Assembly (NCBI GenBank): GCA_937898545.1
Contig: CALEJV010000006.1
Coordinates: forward strand, 1 to 26,639
DNA length: 26,639 bases
DNA from: an uncultured Candidatus Saccharibacteria bacterium
GTDB lineage: Bacteria > Patescibacteriota > Saccharimonadia > Saccharimonadales > Saccharimonadaceae
Reading direction: 5' to 3'
Made by a program: the position numbers and the translations under genes. Of this stretch, positions 16,472 to 22,750 are shown piece after piece. The notes beneath the pieces were generated by a model. It searched no databases. It was not told the DNA's origin and worked only from the letters and a program-made list of their open reading frames with translations. Every line of letters begins with the position of its first letter. Position 1 is the first letter of the stretch.

Positions 16472-16690
16472 AAGAGGAAGTGTGCCAAAATCGTAGCAGA
16501 GCAATCAGCAGCTGTAGCCACTTATAGTGGGTGGAGTAATCGCGAGACATGGGTGATGAATCTGTGGCTTGCGAACGACGAGACGTACTGCGACGAGGTG
16601 CGCCGCATTGTCCAGATGTGCGGTGAATATGAACAAGCCGAGCGACTTGAGCCGTTGATTCGAGACGAGCTTAAAGGCAGTCTAGAATAG
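16472..16690 (+). pseudogene. Small DUF7249-like protein, start lost or frameshifted
   Basis: A clean C-terminal frame of about 55 residues reads YSGWSNRETWVMNLWLANDE and continues to an acidic end, stopping at 16688-16690. The GWSNRETW-x-x-NLWL pattern is that of a small family common on phages and plasmids (DUF7249-like). The frame has no in-frame ATG before GTG/ATG at 16553-16558, but GTG 16482 with a GAGG in front lies in another frame, so one indel between 16482 and 16520 would give an intact gene. It marks the region as of mobile-element origin. Confidence 0.5.
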
Positions 16691-16997
16691 TCGAGTTTAC
16701 TAGGTGACTTACTTGCAACCTCTCTCGGTCGCGTCAGTTGGTAAGAGATTATAGAGAATAATCGCTAGCTTCACCGTCCCTGGACACGACGAGAAACTGC
16801 CCAGGAAAAAAGACAGTTTAGTTATTAATTTCACACTCAATTTACATCACCAACAACGTCCATACTTACCTCGATCACTCGACATGCACCATGCTGGCGC
16901 AGTCAAGATGAGCGGATGTAAGAATGAACGAGTCTAGGGCGGAAGCTGGTAACACTAGTTGATGATCGTTATCTTATTTCACAAAAAGACAGGCCAG
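16691..16997. other. Stretch with no recognisable gene
   Basis: These 307 bases show no frame with a start, ribosome site and protein-like composition on either strand. A short inverted repeat GATTAT-N5-ATAATC lies at 16747-16763, and AAACTG / CAGTTT arms flank an A-rich loop near 16795-16820. I see nothing else; it is likely decayed sequence. Confidence 0.4.
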
Positions 16998-17150
16998 CTA
17001 GCGCGTACTGCGCTGGCGCACAAAATACGCCATCTGTCTGTCATTTGCGAAATAAGCCTCACCCTGAAAGCTATGCGGCGGCTTTCGTGCGACCATTGCA
17101 AGCTCGCCCAGGGCGCGCCTGCAATCATCGTACGGCCGATTGACACACAT
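16998..17150 (-). CDS. Small hypothetical protein, 50 residues
   Basis: A frame of 50 codons from ATG 17150 reads MCVNRPYDDCRRALGELAMV, then a stretch including HSFQGEAYFANDRQMAYFVR, and stops at 16998. TTGAGG lies 4 nt before the ATG. The amino-acid composition is balanced and protein-like, unlike the other frames here. I recognise no family. It follows a second small minus-strand frame at 17167-17259 with the same kind of ribosome site, so the two may be a pair. Confidence 0.45.
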   Translation of the reverse strand: MCVNRPYDDCRRALGELAMVARKPPHSFQGEAYFANDRQMAYFVRQRSTR

Positions 17151-17166
17151 GCAGCCTCAAATTTAT

Positions 17167-17259
17167 TCACAACTCATCTAAGGAAAGAAGCTCGCTAAGC
17201 TCGTCAATATTCGACCAAATCACAGAATCTTCACCCATCAAATTCTCAGTCGTCGCCAT
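17167..17259 (-). CDS. Very small acidic protein, 30 residues or longer
   Basis: From ATG 17259 it reads MATTENLMGEDSVIWSNIDE and ends in LSELLSLDEL. TTGAGGT lies 4 nt before the ATG. The open frame continues upstream to 17400 (RLYGNLRRAAHAVRNRFDLD just before), but that part is antiparallel to the recombinase remnant on the other strand. Either the start is 17259, or a longer gene was cut when the two sequences were joined near 17320. No family is recognised. Confidence 0.35.
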   Translation of the reverse strand: MATTENLMGEDSVIWSNIDELSELLSLDEL

Positions 17260-17304
17260 ATATACCTCAACTTCATCATCCAAATCAAACCGATTGCGCA
17301 CGGC

Positions 17305-17871
17305 ATGAGCGGCCCGCCGCAAATTACCGTAAAGCCGGAGTACGTTGACGACATTATCGCTGCTATTGCCGAATTGTGGCGCGAGCTCCAAGCAAAGCAA
17401 CTAGAAGCCAACCAACAGCGCCTAGAGTACCGCCAGAGCCTGCAAAACCAGATTCGGGCGACCGTGGACAGAATGCGCGTTGTCACGAGCGAAACGGCGC
17501 TTACGTACTTGGAAGAGGATATTATTAGCGCCGAAAATGAGCTAGCAAAACTAGACAAAGAAATCGCCAATCAGCCCAATTTACAAGCCGAATTCGACCA
17601 AGTCTTGCAATACGCCAAATACATTTTGGAACACCTGCCCGAACTACTACTTGACCTCTGTAATACACTGCGAAAAGCCGTCTTTTTCGCTGCCATCTTC
17701 AATAAAATTCCAACTTACGATGAAATAAAGTTTGGAACTCACAAAAACAGCCCGCTACCAGCGGTAAACGAGCTGTTTCGTGTCCAGATGGATGATAAAT
17801 CCTTTGATGGTGACCTCACCGGGAATCGAACCCGGGTTGCTGGGATGAGAACCCAGTGTCCTAACCGCTAG
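17305..17871 (+). pseudogene. C-terminal remnant of a large serine recombinase
   Basis: From about 17323 the frame reads as the end of a large serine recombinase: QITVKPEYVDDIIAAIAELW, a long coiled coil (about residues 20-95), then the terminal pattern LRKAVFFAAIFNKIPTYDEI and KFGTHKNSPL. The catalytic, recombinase and zinc-ribbon domains are absent; upstream is unrelated DNA, so it is a 5'-truncated remnant. The last 19 codons (DLTGNRTRVAGMRTQCPNR) are the antisense of tRNA-Glu, because the frame runs into the 3' end of that gene. This is the geometry expected of an integrase gene at its attachment site. ATG 17305 is unlikely to be a real start. Confidence 0.65.
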
Positions 17872-17882
17872 ACGATGAGGCC
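17808..17882 (-). tRNA. tRNA-Glu (anticodon CTC)
   Basis: A full cloverleaf folds on the minus strand: acceptor GGCCTCA / TGAGGTC (one G-T pair), D-arm with TCTAGCGGTTAGGA, anticodon stem CTGGG / CCCAG with loop TTCTCAT (anticodon CTC, reads GAG), T-arm with GGTTCGATTCC, and an encoded CCA at 17810-17808. Its 3' end is entered by the serine recombinase remnant from the left, so this is a probable integration site. Its own promoter lies 9 nt upstream. Confidence 0.95.
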
Positions 17883-17890
17883 GCTTAGTC

Positions 17891-17919
17891 ACTATAGCAA
17901 AAAAATCGGCCCTTGTCTA
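17891..17919 (-). promoter_or_regulatory. tRNA-Glu promoter
   Basis: On the minus strand, TAGACA (17919-17914), 17-nt spacer, TATAGT (17896-17891), ending 8 nt before the mature tRNA 5' end. Both boxes match the consensus at four or five bases. Confidence 0.65.
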
Positions 17920-17941
17920 GCGATAATGTTGTAAAAAAGGC

Positions 17942-17970
17942 TTGACATACCCTAGGCGTGATGCTACACT
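17942..17970 (+). promoter_or_regulatory. Strong promoter divergent from tRNA-Glu
   Basis: A perfect TTGACA (17942-17947), exactly 17 nt, then TACACT (17965-17970). Transcription should start near 17977. It is among the best promoters in the window and drives the structured transcript that follows, not an evident protein gene with a ribosome site. Confidence 0.7.
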
Positions 17971-17976
17971 GATCGT

Positions 17977-18212
17977 GTCATGCACTTGCATGGTGGAGAC
18001 AACTAACACAAACAGCACTCGATACAGCCATCGCAAGCCACGAGATGCAGGAGAACCCATACTGCATTTGTCTGGTTTGTCCGTGCTATAACTGTGCAAA
18101 TTCACACTTGGCACCCGTGCGAGAGGTGCCAAGCAAAGGAGGACTCCTTGGGTATCTTACCCAGCCCAGGAGATGTGCGATTTTCACTTCCCACGTGGGG
18201 AGTGATTTTCGT
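17977..18212 (+). ncRNA. Candidate structured small RNA, about 235 nt
   Basis: Between a strong promoter and a terminator the transcript holds six perfect or near-perfect stems in series: CATGCA-ct-TGCATG (17979-17992), ATGCAG / CTGCAT (18045-18067), CTTGGCACC / GGTGCCAAG (18107-18133), AAGGAG-ga-CTCCTT (18136-18149), TGGGTA-tct-TACCCA (18149-18163) and the terminator stem (18185-18204). Such regular stems are unusual for coding DNA. The AAGGAGG inside the fourth stem would be a hidden ribosome site. I find no tmRNA, SRP, 6S or RNase P hallmark. The alternative is a leader or a mRNA for the Cys-rich peptide listed next. Confidence 0.45.
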
Positions 18213-18239
18213 TTGGCGATGCGCCCTGGCGCGGCGTGA
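18045..18239 (+). CDS. Possible Cys-rich small protein (alternative reading of the transcript)
   Basis: From ATG 18045 a frame of 64 codons reads MQENPYCICLVCPCYNCANS, with six cysteines in 13 residues, compatible with a metal site. The frame is open back to 17973 and is protein-like there (WWRQLTQTALDTAIASHEM) but lacks a start codon, unless one indel joins it to ATG 17980. The frame runs past the terminator hairpin and 56 nt into the convergent kinase gene, which argues against the C-terminal part. No clear ribosome site. I regard it as less likely than, or overlapping, the RNA. Confidence 0.25.
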   Translation: MQENPYCICLVCPCYNCANSHLAPVREVPSKGGLLGYLTQPRRCAIFTSHVGSDFRLAMRPGAA

Positions 18240-19494
18240 GGTGATCGATCGGCAGGCGGAAACCAAAGGTACTCCCCTGCCCCTCCCGCGAATGAAAGAT
18301 CAGCTCGCCATGGTGCCCCAGTACGATCTTCTTTGCCAAGAATAGCCCAATCCCCGTGCCATCGGGCCGCTGCAGCTGGGCATTATGCGCCCGGAAGAAC
18401 TTCGTAAAGATCTTGCGCTGCTCACCCTGCGGCACCCCAATGCCATGGTCTTGCACCGTGCACACCACCCAGCCGTCCTTGCAGTAGAGTCGCACCGTAA
18501 TAACATCAGCACCAGGCGAGTAGTAAATAGCATTATCGATATAATTAACGATGACTTGCCGGAGTTTATTCTCGTCGATTAACAGAGGCGGGATAACCCC
18601 ATGCGGTCGATAATCCACTCGCAAATGGTGGCGCTCGGCAATGAGCTGGATGGACTCAATGCTCTCTGCCACCAGCGCGGCAACATCACCTGGATGGAAG
18701 TCAATCGTAAAGTTGCCAGTGCGGATGCGCGACACATTAAGGAAGTTACCAATCAGCTGCACCATTCGCTCGCTACTCGTAAAAGCCTCGGTAAGGAAGG
18801 TGCGCTGCGTGGCATTGATCTCACCAGCGTCACCCTCCAGCACCATCGATATATAGCCCTTCACACTAGTGAGCGGTGTACGCAGCTGGTGGCTCGCCAT
18901 ACTAACAAACTCATCCTTCGCGGCATCGAGCTCGCGCAGGCGACGGTTAGAAGCACGCAGTTGGCGCGTTGCGTGGTCTACCGCTTGGGTGAGTTGCTGC
19001 TGGAACTGCTGCGTGGTATTGTGACACTGCTGCGCCATCAGCGTCACTGCACATTGCTGGGCTATCATTGCAAGAGTGGCTCGCTGCGCTGTAGTATACG
19101 TGGCTCGCTCAGCTGGCGGGCCTAGCACGATATATCCACAGTGATTACCCTGCCACACCAGCCGCAGCACTACAGCAATGTTGTAGCGGCGGAGTGCGTG
19201 GCGCTTGGGTAGCATGGCGGTCATTGTGCGAGTCGTCGCTTCTTCACACAGTGGCAAGAGTGTATCAACAGAAGTAGCGCATTCATCTGGCAAGTCAATT
19301 AGCGGCGGTACTCCATCCACCGTCACCATCACCCCGAACCAGGTCGGTCGAGCAACCGCCCTTAGCGCTGTGCGTACCGCTGCTACCACCTCTACAAAGT
19401 CGGTCGCGGTGGCCAGCGCGCTACCCAGTGCTATTAGTGGCTCGGCTGGTATAGATGTGGTGCTTGATTTTGGGCGATTTTGTTCCATTTTCAT
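18184..19494 (-). CDS. GAF-containing sensor histidine kinase
   Basis: A 436-residue cytoplasmic kinase with no TM helix. Residues about 15-160 look like a GAF sensor (PTWFGVMVTVDGVPPLIDLP, then CGYIVLGPP). A coiled coil (about 165-200) leads to the HisKA box KDEFVSMASHQLRTPLTSVK, with the phospho-accepting His. The HATPase domain has the N-box IVNYIDNAIYYSPG, G1 VQDHGIGVP, the F-box FTKFFRA and G2 GTGIGLFLAKK. I use ATG 19494 (AGGTG 4 nt upstream); the longer frame to 19716 is only the antisense of the response regulator. It is divergent from that regulator, 24 nt apart, and is its probable partner. The signal is unknown. Confidence 0.9.
   Translation of the reverse strand: MKMEQNRPKSSTTSIPAEPLIALGSALATATDFVEVVAAVRTALRAVARPTWFGVMVTVDGVPPLIDLPDECATSVDTLLPLCEEATTRTMTAMLPKRHALRRYNIAVVLRLVWQGNHCGYIVLGPPAERATYTTAQRATLAMIAQQCAVTLMAQQCHNTTQQFQQQLTQAVDHATRQLRASNRRLRELDAAKDEFVSMASHQLRTPLTSVKGYISMVLEGDAGEINATQRTFLTEAFTSSERMVQLIGNFLNVSRIRTGNFTIDFHPGDVAALVAESIESIQLIAERHHLRVDYRPHGVIPPLLIDENKLRQVIVNYIDNAIYYSPGADVITVRLYCKDGWVVCTVQDHGIGVPQGEQRKIFTKFFRAHNAQLQRPDGTGIGLFLAKKIVLGHHGELIFHSREGQGSTFGFRLPIDHLTPRQGASPNENHSPRGK
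18185..18209 (+). terminator. Terminator for the plus-strand transcript
   Basis: CACTTCCCAC / GTGGGGAGTG is a 10-bp stem with one G-T pair and almost no loop, followed by ATTTTCGTTT on the plus strand. On the minus strand no T-run follows, so it serves the plus strand. It overlaps the end of the convergent kinase gene. Confidence 0.45.
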
Positions 19495-19505
19495 GCTACA
19501 CCTGC

Positions 19506-19535
19506 TATTATAAAGCAAATGGTTAAAATTGCCAT
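19506..19535. promoter_or_regulatory. Divergent overlapping -10 boxes between kinase and regulator
   Basis: Minus strand: ATGGCA (19535-19530), 17 nt, TATAAT (19512-19507), 12 nt before the kinase ATG. Plus strand: TATTAT (19506-19511) lies 7 nt before the regulator ATG, with no good -35. The two -10 boxes use the same bases, so transcription in the two directions should be mutually exclusive on any one molecule. Confidence 0.4.
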
Positions 19536-19917
19536 CATCGAAGACGACCAAACCATCAGCCAAATGTACCGCATGAAGTTCGAAGCGGCTGGCTTTGCGG
19601 TGGAAGTTGCAGGCGATGGCAAAGCTGGTATCATGCTCGTACAACGGACTCACCCCGATATCATCCTGCTCGACCTCCAGATGCCCCACCTCAATGGTGC
19701 CGACACACTCGAGCACATCCGCGCTTACTCATGGGGCAAGGCCATCCCAGTTATCGTCCTCACCAACCTCGGCCACGAAGAAGCCCCCAAAAAGCTCCAG
19801 CACCTCGGCGTCCACAGCTACATCGTCAAAGCCGAGCTCACCCCCAGCCAAGTCGTTAAGCGAGTAGAGGAAGCTTTGACGGAGCGTGGGATAGCCGTTA
19901 CTAATATATACGGGTAG
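19519..19917 (+). CDS. Single-domain response regulator (CheY-like)
   Basis: A 132-residue REC domain only. The acidic pocket is EDD near residues 8-10, the phospho-acceptor is the Asp of IILLDLQMPHLNG near 54, the Thr is in VIVLTNLG, and the Lys is in SYIVKAE. There is no output domain, so it must act by binding a partner or as a phosphate relay. The start ATG 19519 lies directly after a -10-like TATTAT, without a ribosome site, which suggests a leaderless message. The frame from 19480 adds only sequence overlapping the kinase start. It pairs with the divergent kinase. Confidence 0.9.
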   Translation: MVKIAIIEDDQTISQMYRMKFEAAGFAVEVAGDGKAGIMLVQRTHPDIILLDLQMPHLNGADTLEHIRAYSWGKAIPVIVLTNLGHEEAPKKLQHLGVHSYIVKAELTPSQVVKRVEEALTERGIAVTNIYG

Positions 19918-20037
19918 GTGTTTATCAACCATTAGCAACACGAGAGTGGCGGCTCTGCCCCACATACAATTACATTGCCCCTTTTAGCCTCTATTACTAT
20001 CGTATACATCAAATTATTGCTTGCACAATCTCAAGAG

Positions 20038-20589
20038 TCATAGTCGTCTCAACGACTTTCTCAAATCTCGCAAAGCCATCCTAATAAGCCGCTCATCGTA
20101 TGCCTTTGGCTCCACAATCGACAGTATTTTTGCTCGCTGCTGCTTGCTGGGTTCGAGTTGGTCCGTCAGATCGACTATTCCTTGCAGGACACGCTGGTCA
20201 GTATGTGTCTCAGCAAGTCGGTAGAGGTCTGGCATGATGGCGCGGATCCTCTCTCGGCAGCGGTTAGCTAGGTCAGCATTGCCGCGTTCTTTTTCTGATG
20301 GTGCTGACCAGCCGCAGGCGATTTCGACGAGGAGATCGAGACCGTAACGAAGACCGATGGTTGTATAGTTGCCGACGTGTATTTCATGGGTAATGACAGT
20401 TGTGACTGGTTCGGTTGCCTCATATAGTTCGCGATTGAAGAATGCGTTGTTTTCAATTGTCCAGTACACTTCATCAGTGCTGGTATCTTCTGATTGAGCA
20501 TGGAGTACATGCCAGATTGCTGCGGGAAGGATGCTGCTATCTTTTCTTGCGCGTAGCTGCGTCCAATCTATCTTGTATTCTTTATACAT
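20038..20589 (-). CDS. HEAT-like hypothetical protein
   Basis: A 183-residue helical protein. The segment VYWTIENNAFFNRELYEATE, followed by HVGNYTTIGLRYGLDLLVEI and GNADLANRCRERI, resembles a family of HEAT-repeat-like proteins seen in actinobacteria, sometimes near toxin and immunity genes. Its molecular role is unknown to me. ATG 20589 is chosen because GAGGAG lies 6 nt upstream; the frame from 20625 has no ribosome site. It stands alone between the response regulator (convergent) and tRNA-Arg (divergent), on the presumed backbone. The 120 bases between it and the regulator show no feature. Confidence 0.6.
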   Translation of the reverse strand: MYKEYKIDWTQLRARKDSSILPAAIWHVLHAQSEDTSTDEVYWTIENNAFFNRELYEATEPVTTVITHEIHVGNYTTIGLRYGLDLLVEIACGWSAPSEKERGNADLANRCRERIRAIMPDLYRLAETHTDQRVLQGIVDLTDQLEPSKQQRAKILSIVEPKAYDERLIRMALRDLRKSLRRL

Positions 20590-20675
20590 CCCAAGCTCCT
20601 CGTTCTTGTTTTTATATAATACCATCCAATCCCTCAGCCTCGCTACTCCCTAGAGTATGTTCTCAGGTAGGCAGT

Positions 20676-20704
20676 TTGGATTCTCACGTCAGTAGTGATA
20701 CAAT
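20676..20704 (+). promoter_or_regulatory. tRNA-Arg promoter
   Basis: TTGGAT (20676-20681), 17-nt spacer, TACAAT (20699-20704), ending 12 nt before the mature tRNA. The -10 matches five of six bases and the -35 four of six. Confidence 0.6.
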
Positions 20705-22750
20705 AAGGGCTAGTAAGCACCCGTAGCTCAGCGGATTAGAGTACTTGGCTTCGAACCAAGTGGCCGCAGGTTCGAATCCTGCCGGGTGTACCAACAAGCT
20801 CTTACCCGAACCCACCCCAGTCGAAACAGGCTGAGATGCGGTTCCAGATGTTGAACAACGCTCACCCACCAGGGTGGGCGTTGTTCGTGTTGTGGAGCTC
20901 ATGAGCGTGTCGTCAGCGGTGGGCGGTGTGGTCGGCTTGTCAGCCTGAGCCGTGTGCTGCAGGTGGTGCGCATGAGCGGCGGCATGCAGGCTGGGGCTGG
21001 CCAGCTGGTCAAAGGGTGGGGTGAGCAGAGCACTGAGGCGAGTGCCGGAGCCGGTGTCGGCGAGATAGATGGAGTGAGGCGTCAGGGTTGGCGCATCAGC
21101 ATCGGCACCTTCTCCCCCGCTGGCATCGCCAGTTCCTTCTTCTTCTCCGGCGCTGTCCTGCTCATCATGTGCGCCCGCGTCCTTACCCGGCTGCTTGCCG
21201 CTGTCGCTCGTGCCATCGCCAGGCAGGACGACCCGACCGTCCTCATCCACCGCTGGGTTCACCAGCACCCGCTGGAAGAAGACTTGGTTGAGCAGCTTCT
21301 TCAGATGGTCTGGTGCTGCTGTGTAGAGGCGGTGGCAGTCTTCGAGGAGGTCAAGGGCCTGGGTGAGGTGCTGGCGGACTTCGGCGGCATCGGCTTGGTA
21401 GGCGGCCAGTTGGCGCTCAATCTGGTCGAGCTCACTCGTGAGCTGGGTCTGTTCCTCTTTGAGCAGGTCAAGGGGCACCGCCCCTTCGTAGTGGGCATGG
21501 AGGAGACGGCGGCGTCTGTCCTCGATGTTGGTGCGCCGCGTCGTCAGGGAGCGCACTGCCTTGGCCTTGTCCCCTTCTATCTGAGCCAGCTCGTCGTGGA
21601 GGTAGTGCTCGATCTGCGTTCTGTCTGCTGCGCTGAGCTGGATGGTTTGGTAGAGGTCGCTCATTCGGTCTTCGACGACGTCGATGAGCACGGCGGTGAA
21701 GGCGCAGTCGTGTAGGCGGCAGCGGCGGGCGCAGACGAAGTAGGGGTAGATGGTGCCCTTGCTGTTCTTGGCGTTCTGGACGGACAGGCGCGCCCCGCAC
21801 TGGCCGCAGACGACGGTGCTCTTGAGGAAGTGGTTGTGGATGCGCTGGCGCTCCCCGTAGCGGCGTGAGGCCAGGATGGTCTGGACGGTCTGCCAGGTCT
21901 GGCTGTCTACCAGCGGCTCGTGCTTGCCCGCATACTCCACGCCCTGGAAGGTGACGATGCCCTTGTAGTAGGGGTGGCGTAGGATCTCGTGCAGGCGCGT
22001 TGCCGTGATGGGCTTGGCAGGGCGCCGCGGCGTGGGCGGGATGGTGAGGCCGAGCGTGTTGAGGTGGTCGGCCAGCTGCCGCACCGTCCAGTTACCGGTC
22101 GCATACTCCGTAAACGCTAGCCGGATGAGTGGTGCCCGCTCCTCATCCAAGGCGATGGTGCGGATCTCGCGGCCGTTTTCGTCTCTGGCGCGGACGTTCA
22201 TGTAGCCGAGTGGTGCCTTACCCAGCGTCCCACCATTCCTGGCTTTCTCACCCATCCCCTTGATGACCTCATTGGCGAGGTTCCGGGAGTAGAACTCAGC
22301 GATGGAGCTCATGATGCCGTGCAGCAGCATGCCGCCAGGCGTCTGGTCGATGTTCTCACTCGTCGACACCAGCCGCACACCCGCCTCCTCAAACGCCCGG
22401 TTTATCTCCACATCGTCCGCCCGGTTGCGAGCCAGGCGATCTAACTTGTGGACGATGACGTAGTCAATCCCACCGTCTTCCTTGAGGTAGGCCAGCATCT
22501 TCTGCAGCTCAGGGCGGTTCGCACTACGAGCCGACTCTCCCCGGTCGGCGAACTCCTTGACGACTAGCGCTCCCATCGACTGGGCTTTACGCTTGTTGGC
22601 TTCACGCTGAGCCGGCAAGGAGAAGCCTTCCTCGCTACCACCACGCTGGGCCTGCTCACGAGTGGAGACACGGATGTAGGAGACGGCGCGCTTGGGAGTC
22701 AGTTGCGCCGCCATGGCGGTGAAGGGATCGGGGGCGAGTGCGTCAGGCAT
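20684..22750 (-). CDS. Large serine recombinase (integrase)
   Basis: A 688-codon frame. The resolvase catalytic domain spans about 20-165: AVSYIRVSTREQ with nucleophile Ser29, and HKLDRLARNR with catalytic Args. The recombinase domain spans about 185-300, a zinc ribbon about 312-350 (VVCGQCGAR ... CARRCRLHDC), then a coiled coil about 365-460. It cuts and rejoins DNA to insert or excise the element. AAGGAGGTGC lies 5 nt before the ATG, inside the previous gene, which it overlaps by 8 nt. From about residue 515 the tail is low-complexity, and the last 30 codons (PAGFEPAATWFEAKYSNPLS and on) are the antisense of tRNA-Arg, so the true end before integration may have been different. Confidence 0.9.
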   Translation of the reverse strand: MPDALAPDPFTAMAAQLTPKRAVSYIRVSTREQAQRGGSEEGFSLPAQREANKRKAQSMGALVVKEFADRGESARSANRPELQKMLAYLKEDGGIDYVIVHKLDRLARNRADDVEINRAFEEAGVRLVSTSENIDQTPGGMLLHGIMSSIAEFYSRNLANEVIKGMGEKARNGGTLGKAPLGYMNVRARDENGREIRTIALDEERAPLIRLAFTEYATGNWTVRQLADHLNTLGLTIPPTPRRPAKPITATRLHEILRHPYYKGIVTFQGVEYAGKHEPLVDSQTWQTVQTILASRRYGERQRIHNHFLKSTVVCGQCGARLSVQNAKNSKGTIYPYFVCARRCRLHDCAFTAVLIDVVEDRMSDLYQTIQLSAADRTQIEHYLHDELAQIEGDKAKAVRSLTTRRTNIEDRRRRLLHAHYEGAVPLDLLKEEQTQLTSELDQIERQLAAYQADAAEVRQHLTQALDLLEDCHRLYTAAPDHLKKLLNQVFFQRVLVNPAVDEDGRVVLPGDGTSDSGKQPGKDAGAHDEQDSAGEEEGTGDASGGEGADADAPTLTPHSIYLADTGSGTRLSALLTPPFDQLASPSLHAAAHAHHLQHTAQADKPTTPPTADDTLMSSTTRTTPTLVGERCSTSGTASQPVSTGVGSGKSLLVHPAGFEPAATWFEAKYSNPLSYGCLLALIVSLLT
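20717..20793 (+). tRNA. tRNA-Arg (anticodon TCG)
   Basis: A full cloverleaf: acceptor GCACCCG / CGGGTGT (one G-T pair), D-arm GCTCAGCGGATTAGAG, anticodon stem CTTGG / CCAAG with loop CTTCGAA (anticodon TCG, reads CGA), T-arm CAGGTTCGAATCCTG and an encoded CCA (20791-20793). Its 3' end abuts the GC-rich element carrying the serine recombinase, whose frame runs antisense through the tRNA. It is the probable attachment site of that element. Confidence 0.95.
20853..20886. repeat. Strong 15-bp hairpin next to the tRNA-Arg junction
   Basis: GAACAACGCTCACCC pairs with GGGTGGGCGTTGTTC (one G-T pair) around a 4-nt loop. It lies 60 bp downstream of tRNA-Arg, inside the 3' part of the recombinase frame. 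Neither strand has a T-run, so it is not a typical terminator. It could be part of the attachment site or stabilise the 3' end of the recombinase message. Confidence 0.55.

Noticed and set aside
18601..19125. 174-codon plus-strand frame inside the kinase gene
   Set aside because: The minus strand here encodes the HisKA and HATPase motifs in order.
19495..19716. N-terminal extension of the kinase frame
   Set aside because: These 74 codons are antisense to the response regulator, and a start with a ribosome site exists at 19494.
20954..21715. Long open frame on the plus strand opposite the recombinase
   Set aside because: It is the antisense of a GC-rich coding region, has no ribosome site and no recognisable domain; the opposite strand encodes clear recombinase motifs.
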